Below, in pieces: positions 36,201 to 48,265 of a DNA stretch of 64,000 bases. Each line of letters starts with the position of its first letter. Position 1 is the stretch's first letter. Source of the DNA: Trichoplax sp. H2 (lineage: Eukaryota > Placozoa > Uniplacotomia > Trichoplacea); assembly GCA_003344405.1 (NCBI GenBank), contig NOWV01000138.1:62001-126000 (forward strand). Reading direction: 5' to 3'. The notes below the pieces were generated by a model. It saw only the letters and a list, made by a program, of their open reading frames with translations. It was not told where the DNA came from and ran no database searches. The position numbers and the translations under genes are program-made.

Positions 36201-37998
36201 TCATCATCAGACAGTTATTGTTTACAAGTAGATCTATTGATCTTAATTACTTTATTAGTATACATCAAATTGAGATATCAATAGCAATAATGATATCTTT
36301 CCGTGTACATTCTAAAAAGGCAGTAATTTTACGGTTACATAGGAGCTATCCCATAAACTCCATCCGAAACATGGACAAGCTATCGACAAGGAATCCAAAC
36401 AGCAAGATCAACAATATGCTAATTATCACACTAGATATCGTCCTCCGTTTCTGCATAACATACCTCCTCCATCTTTTACAATACTAAGGCCTCCTACTCT
36501 CCACGGTAAAATGTTGTACTGTATACTTGAAATGTTACATGGTATTAAATGTGCGATCTAATATTACATGAAACATCATTAGCAAAGGTTGTTTGTATTA
36601 CAGAAGAAAAATAAAGTTGTATGTTGTCATTTACTGATGCTAGAAAAGAGTGCTGCCATGCCTTCGAAAGTAGCAATGCCAAGATTGCAAACTCCGCATC
36701 TTTTGAATACCTCTACTGGAGGATTTAATCAACAGTCTCAGCGTAGACTTGCTCAAAGTGGTGATTATAGTAAGAATACCCGCGGTAAGTTTATCAATAA
36801 TCATTTGATTACAATGCACAAAATTATCGCCTCCATGTATATTAAATACTGGTAGTCAAGTAATTTTGAAAAATAAACGCTTTGTAATTAAGGATAGTTC
36901 CAATCGACACATAATTTCTTGCAATAAGTCATAGAATCATAATATAAATATGAGGTATCCCTCTACTAATTTCATTGTTATTCATTTTTCAATGCTATGA
37001 TGATAGAATATGCATCATCTAGTTCACTAGAACAGCTATGCCGAAAAATGGGCGCGTACTTTGATTGCTCAACTCAAAAGCTGGAAATTCCCCCTGATAA
37101 AAAGCCTCTATGTAATAAAACTCAATTTAAAAGGATGAGACGTTACTATTGGGGAATAACCCAACAAATACAACGCATCATGTCCCTGCAACCTAGTGTA
37201 TATAAAGTAAATATCAACATTTCCAAAGTAAATCTTTACCGGCTACGACCCTATATCTATATTAACCTTAAAAAATGCTTCTATTCAGTACCGTATCCAA
37301 TCAATGTACCCCCAATGATAGTTTGTATTGCAGAAACCGTTATTGGTCTTATTAAGCATAAGAACTACATGGGTAAACAAGTTGAAGATTATCTGCTGCA
37401 GTGCTGTGCCAGTCCATTAGCTTGTCGCAAATACTTGGTGCAAATTTGGGAGATGTTACTGGAATCGTCATTTAGCGATCATGGTGTGGCCGATAATATT
37501 ACCCAATTAGAATTAAAGGTACAACATAAAGATAACAGTGTTTTAGATTACGCCATGGCATGCTGTGCTGCCATGAAATATATTGACAATTATGTTCTGG
37601 AGAACTCGATTGAAACGAACGACATGCAGAAGGAGGGAAATATCCTTAAATGCAGCTTAGGCCAGCAAGAATACAAACTTGATGACATAAACATTCACTT
37701 GGAATCATCATCTCGACGTCTCTTGAAGGGATCTGACGATAATTCCAAAGAGCCAAATGTACGCTCGACAAGTGAAGCAACTGCAAATCAGACTACAGAA
37801 GTTATCCATAAAGATGGAGTAGATATACCCAATACGTCGTCTAACAGTAATACAAATAAAGACATTAGTCATGTCAGTAACTTATCCGGAAAAATAGCAA
37901 AAAGGTCACGTCGAAGATCTACATTTGGCCGATGCTCAGCCACAGATAGAAGCAAGCTTTTCTTGCAGTTAACGGAAATGAAAAAGACCTTGATATGA
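33258..37998 (+). CDS. Unidentified multi-exon protein (about 476 aa)
   Basis: The best exon model is 33258-33293, 35791-35836, 36161-36213, 36343-36505, 36644-36784 and 37007-37998. The total is 1431 nt, exactly 476 codons plus stop, which supports the phases. The last two exons are firm. 36343-36505 is likely. The first three are tentative, and other exons may lie in the 2.5-kb second intron. The N-terminus (MLAASSKEEEKM) is acidic. A His/Gln/Pro-rich stretch follows (QQDQQYANYHTRYRPPFLHN, then IPPPSFTILRPP). The large exon starts EYASSSSLEQLCRKMGAYFD, continues FKRMRRYYWGITQQIQRIM and has a mostly helical, Cys-rich middle (YLLQCCASPLACRKYLVQIW). A Ser/Asn-rich linker follows, then a basic end with AKRSRRRSTFG, a possible nuclear-localisation or kinase site. 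I cannot assign a family or function. Confidence 0.6.
33935..34600. repeat. Three direct repeats of ~200-245 bp
   Basis: Copy 1 begins near 33935 and copy 2 near 34179, both with GCAGTCAA(C/T)TGTACGTTTACAG. A 5'-truncated third copy begins near 34390. Shared pieces are GCTAGGATTTCGTTAAA, CATGACGGATTTTTAATATC, CGTACTGTAGGAGCTAGCTA and GATACCTGATTATTGCATA. The repeats lie in the long second intron of the unidentified 33.3-38.0 kb gene model. Confidence 0.85.
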
Positions 37999-39245
37999 CA
38001 TATTGCAGCTAATGGTAATGCTGTATAATGCTTTATACTCCTTTTTTATATCTCTAGGACTGCGGTGATCGCCATTGCCTCCTGTGTTGTTGCTCGTAGG
38101 ACAGACATCTTCATCCTATAGCAAAATTTTGTCGATTCTTTATACCGTATTAGAATATTGTTTTGATTGCGATGATGGCAATAGCTACTCTGTTGTGGGT
38201 TATAAGGCAAACTTTATATATAATTTTATTATTCTGCATCTGATTACCAATCCATCACTATCACTTTGTATTGTATGATATTGTAAATACTTGAATTACA
38301 GAAATTATAACCTGTTTTGACTTTTACAAGTTATTATTTATAAATCTTATTTGGCTTATTAAAAGGTTTAATGATTGATTAATCGATCCATCATGACAAC
38401 GTCTGCTAGCACTAGCCTTCAATAACCTAAATGCCATAGTGAGATTCAAAAATTTCCAGTAGATATCCTTATGCATATCATTTGAAGTTAATACTTGCAC
38501 TATTCAAATATTAATTAACTACAACAAAATAGATGTATTAGAACTGGATGATTAACTATATATAGCCTAGTGCATAAATATTGTTGTACTTCAATAGTGC
38601 AGATATGAAGGTGAGAATTGAGAAGAGATCGAAGGGGGGATGAAAATCGATATAATATCTACGTTGTAGAATAGACGTTAGAGTACTGTACTATGTGAGT
38701 AATAGGCTACCTGATTTACAATAGTTCCTATTAATTTGAACTTGGTCACTCACTAGCCATAGCAATGGATGTGTGCATAGGTATCTATTTAATGTGTTAG
38801 CTTAAGTCAGAGCATAGCACTGCAGTAAATAGATACAACTTTATATTTTATTGGCTATCAATAGATCAGGATTGAATAGTGCACAAGAGAAAGCAAACGC
38901 AGAAATATCAGCTAGCGCAGTCAATATTGATTACTAGAATCTAATAAAAGTAGCTACAAAATAAATCTTCTATCGTACCATCAGTAGCTAGGGTTACGGC
39001 TTGTTATAATTAATAGAACGGCTATAGAATATTATAGAATATTAGAATAGTGACTAATAAATTTAAATCATTCTAACCAATAATTCTCAATCGAATAGAA
39101 AATATTCACTTACGAGTATACATTCAAAATCATCTTGACCTAAAAGTTAGTTACTATAACGGTATAATTATGGAATGGAACAGTTATTCCCAAACTTTAA
39201 AGTATCCTCACGAAAAAATGACATATCGAAGACCATTATAAGTTT
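37999..39245. other. Convergent intergenic region without recognised features
   Basis: The 3' ends of the unidentified plus-strand gene and of the VAT-1-like minus-strand gene face each other here. The sequence is AT-rich. The frame at 38075-38278 has a signal-like hydrophobic profile but no support. No repeat array was seen. Confidence 0.45.
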
Positions 39246-40547
39246 TTAGTTGTCATCGAGGACAATAGTTTCATGACCAGAAAACAATCCCTCCACCTTG
39301 GATAGAGTTGGAGTCTGGCAAATTTCTTTGGTGTCCGATCCACTACTTTCATCACTTTGCTCGCGAGATTTTGCTTTAACTAACTCTTCCTCTTTGCTTG
39401 TCCTTGTATCCTCTTGCTGGAATTTGGACGAAGGTATTTCTTTCTGTTGCAGATCAGGATCGATAATTTCTATCCTTCCTGGCATCCTGGTTGGTAATAA
39501 TATGACCTTGCCTATAAATCTTTGCGAATGGATTCGCTCCATAGCAATGTTAAATTCTTCTAGCGGATACATTGCATCAATCCTTGGTCGAACTACTCCT
39601 TCACTATATAATTTCAAGATATCATGCATGGCAGTCCGAACCCAATCGATACCGCTAGCATCCTGAACTAAATGCGTCAAGACAACACCACCAATCATTT
39701 TACAGTCCGTAATTAAAGTACTTAAATCTTGATGGAAAGTATTCCACCATTGCCTTGCAGCACCAAACCAAGTACGACTTTCTGCTGATCGTAAATTAGC
39801 ACCGCCATACATAATATGTTTACCTAATCGTTTGGTTAAGAAATAATTCTTACGATTATCGACACCTCTGTACGGATCCAAGACAATATCCACTCCATTA
39901 GGAGCAAATTGTCTAATGTCAGTAACATAATCTCTGGATTTGCTATCAACAAGATAGTCATAGCCATGTTTTCGAGTAATAGATTGCCAAGAATGAGGGC
40001 AAGTTCCATATAATGTGACATGGGGTACAGTCTTGCATAACTGTCCAACGGCTAAACCAACATCATCGAATGCTTGATGACAGAGAATACTTTTACCTTC
40101 TTTCAGACCTCCATATTCAAATAATAAAAAATAGGCTGTCAGGTAGCTAATAGGTATAGCAGCAGCTTCTTCAAAAGTCATCCCATTAGGCATAGAAAAA
40201 ACCCATCCTAAAGCTACTGAGACATATTCGCTCCAGCCACCAGACCAAGCTATGCCAATAACGCGATCACCCACTTCAAAGCTAGAAACACCTTGGCCGC
40301 ATTCATCAATCGTGCCAGCTACCTCCATGCCTAAAACGCATGGTGGTCGTATCGTCATGGATAGATTTAATCCTTGTCTGGCCAATATATCATGATTATT
40401 GATGCTGCATGCTTCTACCTTGATTAGGACATGGCCATTTTTGACATTGGATAATTCTTTCCTTTGTAGTTTGATTTTATTAATACCACCATAGCCGGTT
40501 AAAACTAATCTCTTATTCGTTCTCTTGCTTGGAAAAGCTTCTGCCAT
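39246..40547 (-). CDS. VAT-1-like quinone reductase-family protein, intronless (433 aa)
   Basis: One uninterrupted exon of 433 aa. It is a zinc-less medium-chain dehydrogenase/reductase. The GroES-like half has VLTGYGGINKIKLQR, SINNHDILARQGL, PPCVLGMEVAGTIDECGQGV and FEVGDRVIGIAWSGGWSEYV. The Rossmann half has GVDIVLDPYRG, LGKHIMYGGANLRSAESRTW and VVRPRIDAMYPLEEFNIAME, then RIHSQRFIGKVILL. The last ~80 residues are a charged, probably disordered tail, as in VAT1/VAT1L. The middle sequence order is that of the VAT-1 (synaptic vesicle membrane protein) branch. The usual nucleotide-binding loop AAGGVG is AFDDVG here (residues 159-164), so cofactor binding may be lost. VAT1 proteins are linked to mitochondrial fusion control and phosphatidylserine transfer; that role is not shown here. 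The absence of introns, unlike most neighbours, raises the possibility of a retrocopy origin. Confidence 0.9.
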   Translation of the reverse strand: MAEAFPSKRTNKRLVLTGYGGINKIKLQRKELSNVKNGHVLIKVEACSINNHDILARQGLNLSMTIRPPCVLGMEVAGTIDECGQGVSSFEVGDRVIGIAWSGGWSEYVSVALGWVFSMPNGMTFEEAAAIPISYLTAYFLLFEYGGLKEGKSILCHQAFDDVGLAVGQLCKTVPHVTLYGTCPHSWQSITRKHGYDYLVDSKSRDYVTDIRQFAPNGVDIVLDPYRGVDNRKNYFLTKRLGKHIMYGGANLRSAESRTWFGAARQWWNTFHQDLSTLITDCKMIGGVVLTHLVQDASGIDWVRTAMHDILKLYSEGVVRPRIDAMYPLEEFNIAMERIHSQRFIGKVILLPTRMPGRIEIIDPDLQQKEIPSSKFQQEDTRTSKEEELVKAKSREQSDESSGSDTKEICQTPTLSKVEGLFSGHETIVLDDN

Positions 40548-40678
40548 TTCTGCAATATCTGTTGAATGCTGTCTTGGTTCATTGAATGCGAAAAAATCAG
40601 AAATTTCATATCGAGATAAATTTGCAAATTAAAGTTGGTTCTAATCTACATTAAGAAACGAAATACTAGACTTACAAT

Positions 40679-41265
40679 AGAATGAAGAGGATACTAGGAG
40701 GGCGGTATTGGATAATTCAATTGAGATGAAATATCGTCTAGTTGCTACCTTAGTTAATTCTACGAAAGAAAAGGAAAATTAATTACAAGCTGTAGTTGTT
40801 ATTTCAAGTTGGTTGTACAATATATGAAAATACTAGAAAGATGAATGAAAATGCTACCATAAGGGCATTATTGAATCATTACTGCGTAATAAATGGGGGG
40901 AAAATAGCGCCCAGTTACTATTATGGCAATTTTTAGTGACAGAAAATAAAGAATTAATTTCAAGGTTGTTATTTAAAGCTCATTCATGCACTCTATTAGA
41001 AAAATAAAATACCTAAAAGAGGAATGAAGAGGATACCAGAATGAGCGTATTGGATGCGCAAAGATGTTAAAGTAAATGAAATCGGAATGGAGACAAAAGA
41101 TCGGCCAATTTCTACCCTGGCTACTTTAATGGCAAGAAAAAGAGAGTTAATTTCAAGATTTGATTCCTTATTGAAAGTTCACTCTAGTACTCTATTAAGA
41201 AAAAGAATACCTAATATGCGTAGAGGAATGCAGTGGATAGCAGAATGATGGTATTGGATCGATGG
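40679..41265. repeat. Four diverged tandem units of ~160-205 bp
   Basis: The same anchor recurs at about 40679, 40841, 41018 and 41222. It reads roughly AGAGGAATGAAGAGGATACC, then AGAATG, a short GCGTATTGGAT-like piece and, later, GAATTAATTTCAAG. The plus-strand frame at 41054-41248 lies in one unit (starting MRKDVKVNEIGMETKDRPIS). The related units are broken by stops, so the array is either a decayed coding repeat or simply diverged satellite. Confidence 0.65.
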
Positions 41266-42945
41266 TGTGTTAAGACTGGGCTATTTGATAGCTTAATTTA
41301 GACAAATCTATTCAATTTATTCTTAGATTTTAGTCTGCAATGGTAGCAGAGCGCTGTTACTACTGGTATGTTATGATCAATATATGCGCTGAAGAATAGA
41401 GTAAAGAAATAATATTGGATAAAGTGATTGATGATTTCATACATAAAAAGGATTGATATAACACCTTGTGCTTTTATAATAAACATCAATCCTGTGGGAT
41501 TATCATGGAGGGAATCTTATTAATTGGTGAGATATCCAATCATTAGCGAATAGTGTTGACGATATCTAGGCGTAAATGCCATCCAAATCGTTACTATTGC
41601 TTGTCCTTTAGTCAAGATTGGTTTCTTCTTTTACTGTATTCTCATTCTCCTAGCCTAGGTGAAAAGTAATAGTGTCAAAAATAATGTGCAGCCTATTGGT
41701 CATTTCTTCTCATGGATGTGAATGTCTATAAGTAATAGTCATGTAGTATTTGATGCTCGAGCTTATCAATATGGAAGTGGTTTTTCTTAGCCATTTCTCG
41801 CTAATTGTTATTATTTGACAATACCATTACTGACTATCGGCCGCTTTCTGCTCTACCGATATTCCTTGTAGTCAAGAATTTTTCCTGTGCAACGTTAATG
41901 AGGAAATTTTATTTGTCTTTTCCTTGAAAATCACACCCAGACAATGTCATACCTTACGTGCTATGCAGAACATGATCCAAAACGGTGTTTAGTTTGAATT
42001 AGTCTAGCTTAAAGTAAATAGAATTAGTGGTCTTGAGCTACAAGCCTATAACGTTGTCATTGCACACTGTTGTAGCTGTTAATTAATTGCCTTTCCTTAG
42101 ATGAGATAGACTTAAGCCCATAAAAGCATGAGCAAAACATGACGAGCGATATTCATGAATGAGAGTTGAATAACACTTTTCGTTAATGCATTTGCTCCTC
42201 TGCTGCTGTCAAGACGAGCAAAGAATTATCTCATACGTATGGAATCATGCACTAATTTATTCTAATGCTGAGTATTTTGAACAGGAATATAAGTCGTTTA
42301 CTTGAAATTCTAGCGGTAGCGATCCTAGCCAGCTCTGACACAGAGTATTTTGAACCAGGAGATTAAAATCATTCAACTTGAAATTTAAAAGTGGTAGCAA
42401 TCACAATCTCCTCCGAAAAGGCGTACTTTGAGCAAAGAAATTCAAATCGTTAACTTCAAATCCATGCGGCACCAGTAAAAGTGTATTACGGAATATTCAA
42501 TTAATCCATGATGCTATTCCTTGTCCTAAAAAAGTGCAGAAAATGCATCATGCAACATTTCTTTATTTCCAGACTAGCATAACTAAATATAAAGCATCAT
42601 ATCATACTATGGAAGCCAAGGGTATTGAGCAAGAATTGCAGTGTTCTAATATCTATTTATCAATTCAATTAGTTATGAAGCATAAGAATGTCACCTCCAT
42701 ATGAGTTTTGTACTTGCCCTATACTGCATTAATGATATATGCTTGTAAAAGTACGTTATTTATTTGCAGCTGTGATCATTGAAGGCAATGATTACTACTG
42801 TGTAAGAGTTTTGTACCTCCTTAAGACGATATGGCGAGTAATTATAGATATCCATAAACGTACACTATTTATTTTCTTGGACGATCAATGCAGGCCATGA
42901 TAAAGCATGCTACTTCATCAGGGTTTTGCACTGTACTTCCAAAAC
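41266..42945. other. Intergenic stretch without a recognised gene
   Basis: AT-rich sequence with no frame that resembles a protein. A weak internal repetition around 42290-42480 (AGTATTTTGAAC and AAATCATTCAACTTGAAAT-like pieces) is the only structure noticed. It lies between the 5' end of the VAT-1-like gene (-) and the array in front of MEMO1 (+). Confidence 0.4.
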
Positions 42946-43070
42946 TATATCAAATATATTAGCTATATATATATGATATATATTACATATATGATATATA
43001 TGTTAAATATAACATATATGATATATATGTTATATATAGATTATATAGATATGTCAATATATATATATAT
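42946..43070. repeat. AT-rich microsatellite with ATATATGATATATATGTTA units
   Basis: Imperfect repeats of ATATATGATATAT alternate with TTACATAT and TTAAATATAACA, followed by a pure (AT)n run at about 43054-43070. The tract is highly self-complementary. Confidence 0.85.
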
Positions 43071-43108
43071 AATGTTCGCTAATAATAATATGCATACGTA
43101 TACATTAT

Positions 43109-43740
43109 CTAGTAGTCCATGCATAATTTTTCTAGTAGTCCATAGACAACTTTTCTACTAGTCCATGGTCGACTGCGTAATCCCAGCCATGATTGAACAG
43201 GTCGTCCATGGACAATTTTTCTAGTAGTCCATGGACAACTTTTCTACTAGTCCATGATCGACTCCATAATCCTAGCTATCATTGAACAAGTCGTCCATAG
43301 ACAATTTTTCTAGTAGTCCATGGACAACTTTTCTACTAGTCCATGGTCGACTCCATAATCCTAACTATCGTTGAACAAGTCGTCCATGGTCAGACCAAGG
43401 ACAATTTTTCTAGTAGTCCATGGACAACTTTTCTACTAGTCCATGGTCGACTCCATAATCCTAGCTATCATTGAACAAGTCGTCCATGGTCAGACCAAGA
43501 ACAATTTTTCTAGTAGTCCATGGACAATTTTCTAGTAGTCCATGCATAATTTTTCCAGCAGACCATGGAAATTTTTCGAGTAGTCCATGGTCGACTGCAT
43601 AATCCCAGCTATCATTGAACAAGTCGTCCATGGTCAGACCAAGGACAATTTTTCTGGTAGGCCATAGACAATTTTTCCAGTAGTCCATGCATAATTTTTC
43701 TAGTAGTCCTTGGACAACTTTTCTACTAGTCCATGGCCAT
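43109..43740. repeat. Tandem array rich in CTAGTAGTCCATGG palindromic cores
   Basis: About five copies of a ~120-bp unit. Landmarks are TTTTTCTAGTAGTCCATGGA, CAACTTTTCTACTAGTCCAT, GGTCGACTCCATAATCC and GAACAAGTCGTCCATGGTCA. CCATGG is itself a palindrome, and ACTAGT lies beside it. The array stops about 300 bases before the MEMO1 start codon, so it may overlap the promoter region. A minus-strand frame at 43461-43688 is translated repeat. Confidence 0.9.
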
Positions 43741-44053
43741 TAGTCTGCCATGTCTATCCCAGTCTCTATAACTTCTGTTCCACCTCCAGTGGCGATGTCT
43801 ATCTGGGCCAGGCCAGGACTCATGTCAGTACTACAGTCAATAGAATGTATTATGTAGTAGTGCGCTACAAGGGTATAGTACTGTGTTGGATCAAAAAGAC
43901 TACCGTAGCCATAGTGATGCAAAGCATTATAGACTCGTCGACTAGAAAGGCTTGCGATCAAACCATTGAATCGGGTAGTAGCGCTGACATTGGCGTTAAT
44001 AAACAAGAATCCATCGTCATTTCTTCTCGCTCAAGCATTTCTCCATTAGGATC

Positions 44054-47000
44054 ATGGCTCATCGTCAAGCAACCCACGCTGGCTCATGGTATAGTAGTTC
44101 AGGTGATGATGTATTGATATAGGATAGTCCACTAATTTGGCATATTTTTCAATGCATTCGACACGGTAGCCACGCTTGGCTATTGTCACTTTCTTCTCCA
44201 CCATTTTCCACTCTATCCCAGCTCATCGTGCCTATTGATCGTAAAAATTCTCTTCTACCATAAGGCAATTTCCCCTTCTACCTGTATGCCAGTCTTTGAC
44301 TGTACATTATAGACTGAAAGACTTACTCTCATCCACAGCTTGCTGGTAGTTGTTGTTTTTTTCCTCTCATTTCTTGGCCGTTTGGCGATATTGCGATTAT
44401 CAATGAAGTCATACTGTATGTAGACAGTTTTGAATGAATAACTTGGACTACCATTTCACTGTTGAAATGATCCAAAAATCCTCATTCAACTTTTTGGTCT
44501 CTTGTTAATGGAATCTACATGATGTAGACAGCAAGTAAAGTCTTTGAAATGAGCCACAGTGTAGATATCTACATGTAAGAGATTGATGAAGTTTTCATTG
44601 TTAAAGTAAACATTCCATTCCCTTTCTCTCTACTCCGTGGATGGGCTTTGTATTGGATCAAGTAACTTTCTTGCCCAAACAAAAGGAATCAATCCTCTAT
44701 AGAACATGATACTCCAACAAAAAATAAGAGCCAGTCTAATAGCAGTAGAAGACTTCTGTTCTAAACTACCAAGAGTGATCTGTACTCTGAGAAGCCCCTT
44801 GTGCTATCCAGTCAACTGGGAACATTGACTTTGAGCATACTTGATTCCAACAAGATAGCGCTTATCCGGTCGAATAGGGTACGATACTGGTACAAATAGT
44901 ATGAATAAAAGTTCAATGTTATGATGGAGATTGTAAATAGGATAGCACGCCATCAAGGTTAAAAAATCGTAAGACTGCTCGTTATGGCAGTAGTAAAAAG
45001 TAGTAATATCAATCAGCCACTTTAGGTTATGTAGGTACCCTTGCCAAGATGGGAAGGATCCTCAAAACTGACATAACTTGAGCCAATAACATAACGTTAG
45101 CCTAGCGTCATCATCATGGTTGATTTCGATAATTGCATACTGTACTGTATTAGAAAATCGATACTGTAAATGAAGATCTTGATAGTGTGGTACCATAGCT
45201 TGGCACATTAATTATGGCTATCTGTTTCCTGCTGTAGGATACTTTTACCAGTAAAACTACACATAGAGGTAGACATGAGTGATTAATGATGTATGAGCTT
45301 AGTATAGACCAGGGTACACAAGAACTCAAATGAAACTTTTGGAAGGTTAATAGTTTCCCGATGAACCAGGACATGCTACATAAGCCATAAGGCGATAGGT
45401 TTTCCCCAAATCATATTTGGCTTCACCGAAAACATGATCCATCTACACTTTAAAGTTACATTACCGTAGGAAATAGTTTAAAATAATAATCAGGCTTCTT
45501 ATAAAGAATTCGAGAATGTGACTGTATGATATTCTCTGCAGTAGAGAACCATTCTTAAATGTTAGTTATAGGAACAGTGAATGTAGTAGTAAATATTATT
45601 ATTTACCCTAGATCGATCATCCGTTTTAAGCCATTCCCTATACTAGATCAACTGATAGAAATGCGATCACGAACCTACGTACTATCATGAACTAGCACTG
45701 TACCTTGTTAGTATTTATAGCTAAAGTAGCATTGTCTCACTAATATTCTATTTTTTATCTAACGGCTCATCCAATTTTCCCATATAGGCAGTGAATTATC
45801 AAAACAACTAGGTGGTTGGTTATCCAAAGTTGCAAATGGCAATACACCTGCTAAAGCGATCATTGCGCCGTAAGCAAATTAATAGTTGTTACTTTAAGGC
45901 TAGCAACGATATCATAGCGAAATAGTTATCGACTCAGGTCTAGTAATATGGATCGGAACAACGGTCAAGGTTATTGATCGTACATAATCTTAAATGGATC
46001 ATAACGATGCCAATCAATACCAAATGATATATAATCGTTTAATGTAGTTATACAACTTGTAGTTCATACGAATTGGTCTTGTGTTCGTTATACTAGCAGC
46101 TAGCTGATAGGAAAGTACTGAATGCAATCATTTTTACTTCCTTGATAGTATAAATAGAAGTAGAAGAAGAGTTGGTCATTCATAACATGTTTGTTTATTA
46201 CATACACTTGATCAATTGCAATGTGATAATCACTTTATTGCATGTGCTGTATTTTAGGCATGCTGGCTATGCTTATTGTGGAGCTTGTGCAGCTTACGCT
46301 TATAAACAGATTGACCCAAGAGGAATGTAAGTTTGATGAAATAGCACTTTTACAATTTTAAGGGATTGCCCCTATGACTACCATAATTCCAGTTTAGTCA
46401 ACATGTGCAAGTCATCTATGAATTCTTAATAATAATGATAGTCCGAGTATTTTAGAAAAGTTAGCTAATATTGAGTAGGCAACTCCAAAGGTTAACAGTT
46501 CCGTTTGTAATGTTTGGTTACTCAAAGGCTGAAATGGCGACAGAATGATAGCATAAATCGTACTAAAAGTTTACGTCTATTTTCTTCTTTAAAATTGACA
46601 GCAAAAGAATATTCGTATTAGGACCTTCACATCATTATTATCTGACCAAATGTGCAATAAGTATGACGAGTCAATGTAATACTCCTCTTTATCCACTGCA
46701 AGTCGATACCGAAAGTAAGCTTTGCTAGTCATTATTTCAATCGAGGCATAGACTGATTTTCCCCGTTTTATATAACAGTTAATAATCAGCTGTTAAAAAC
46801 TGGAAAATTTGATAAAATGTCCAAAAGTGTTGACGAAGACGAGCATAGTATTGAGATGCACCTTCCATATATTGCTCAAGTCATGTCCAGGTTAGTTGGT
46901 CAAGATTAATAAAGATTTCATTAAAATAAACAATTGAACCTAATGCAAAACTGATGCCCAAGATATTGCATTTCAATTCATAGTCGATTTAAAATCAACT

Positions 47001-48265
47001 TCAATAATAAACTATTTGACATTTATTATTTTCTATCAGTTAGTAGTGCATAAACGTTGACTTTATCCTTGTATCCATAAAGCCGTATTATCTTATGGCA
47101 GCTACAATTATCTACAATCCACTGTTGACCTACTACAATTTATCTTAACTGCGATTAAAACCATAAAAATTGTTTCTTGCGCTAGCCGCTCTCCGGATTC
47201 CTTTACAATTGTACCGATTCTAGTTGGTGCGCTTGGATATAGGGAAGAGCTGATGTACGGAGAAATTTTCAGTCAATACCTTGTTGATCCTGAGAATTTA
47301 TTTGTCATCTCGTCGGACTTTTGTCACTGGGGTAAGTTTTACTTTCTGTTTTCAATGGAACAGTATGCTACTATGCCAAACCTGATTATATAGCGTTCAC
47401 TTCTCCTTTATGGACGTATAGAATTAATTTAAGTAGGATTACGCAGACTTAATTTCGCAGACATCACTAGAGGGTTGTATTCAACAACCTAGCAGAGTTT
47501 TAATGTCGGGCGCAATTTTTTCAATATGTACAATAAATAAAATTAGAAGAATACTAATTGTATTATGACCTACTGCAATATTCTAGGTAAAAGATTTAGG
47601 TTTACGTACTATGAAAAATCTCACAAGCATATATTTTCATCCATTGAAGCCTTAGACAGAAAGGTACTTTTCAAAGAAGAGTAGAACACAGTTAAGATTA
47701 AATGCACGAAAATATACGTGTATAAGTACAATATAATACTGTAGTTTGAAAGTTTCCTACTTGCATTATTGGTATCGCTGATGTGAGTGTTGTATACTGT
47801 AATTCGAAATCCAGCAATCACTAGATGTAGTCGGGTAGATTAAAGTTGGATAGGATTGAGCGACATGGCTGTCTTATCTAAAATTTAAATTTTATACTAC
47901 AGGGAATGGACCTGATTGAACAACTGGATCCTGCTGGATTTCGTGAATACTTAGACAAGTATCAGAATACAATTTGTGGCCGGCACCCTATTGGTGTTCT
48001 GTTGCAAGTACGTATGATCATTCTGTAGCTACAGTAAACTAAGGCGATAGGGTAGCTGGCGCATTTATGAATGGATGCAGCCGTACTAGTCTTAATATTA
48101 AATCATTTTCCTTTCTTTTTTTAGGCAATTGATGCCGTTAGAAAAAAGCAAAGGTCCAACATGAAAATGAGATTTTTAAATTATGCTCAATCGAGCCAAT
48201 GTTTAAGTGCAAACGACAGCTCCGTTAGCTATGCTGCAGGAGTCTTTAATTTATCTACTTCGTAA
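44054..48265 (+). CDS. MEMO1: MEMO1, copper-binding redox signalling protein (297 aa)
   Basis: Nine exons: 44054-44102, 45788-45869, 46258-46326, 46602-46714, 46779-46890, 47186-47331, 47587-47663, 47903-48007 and 48125-48265. The total is 894 nt, encoding 297 aa, exactly the human length. Exon 1 ([17 protein letters not shown]) sits 1.7 kb before exon 2 and was found by the conserved HAGSWY. Key motifs are [65 protein letters not shown] and [10 protein letters not shown]. The His of PHAGY, the second His of GPSHH and the Cys of TICGRH correspond to the residues reported to hold the metal. MEMO1 relates to class III extradiol dioxygenases. It links ErbB2-type receptors to the cytoskeleton and controls copper and reactive oxygen; these roles are inferred from orthology. 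Confidence 0.97.

Noticed and set aside
36191-36487. 98-codon plus-strand frame
   Set aside because: It overlaps the exon at 36343-36505 in another frame; that exon's frame gives a better protein and joins its neighbours in phase.
39298-39666. 122-codon plus-strand frame
   Set aside because: Antisense shadow of the VAT-1-like gene.
43109-43740. CRISPR-like array of repeats
   Set aside because: The genome is clearly eukaryotic, units are degenerate with no unique spacers of even length, and no cas-like gene is present.
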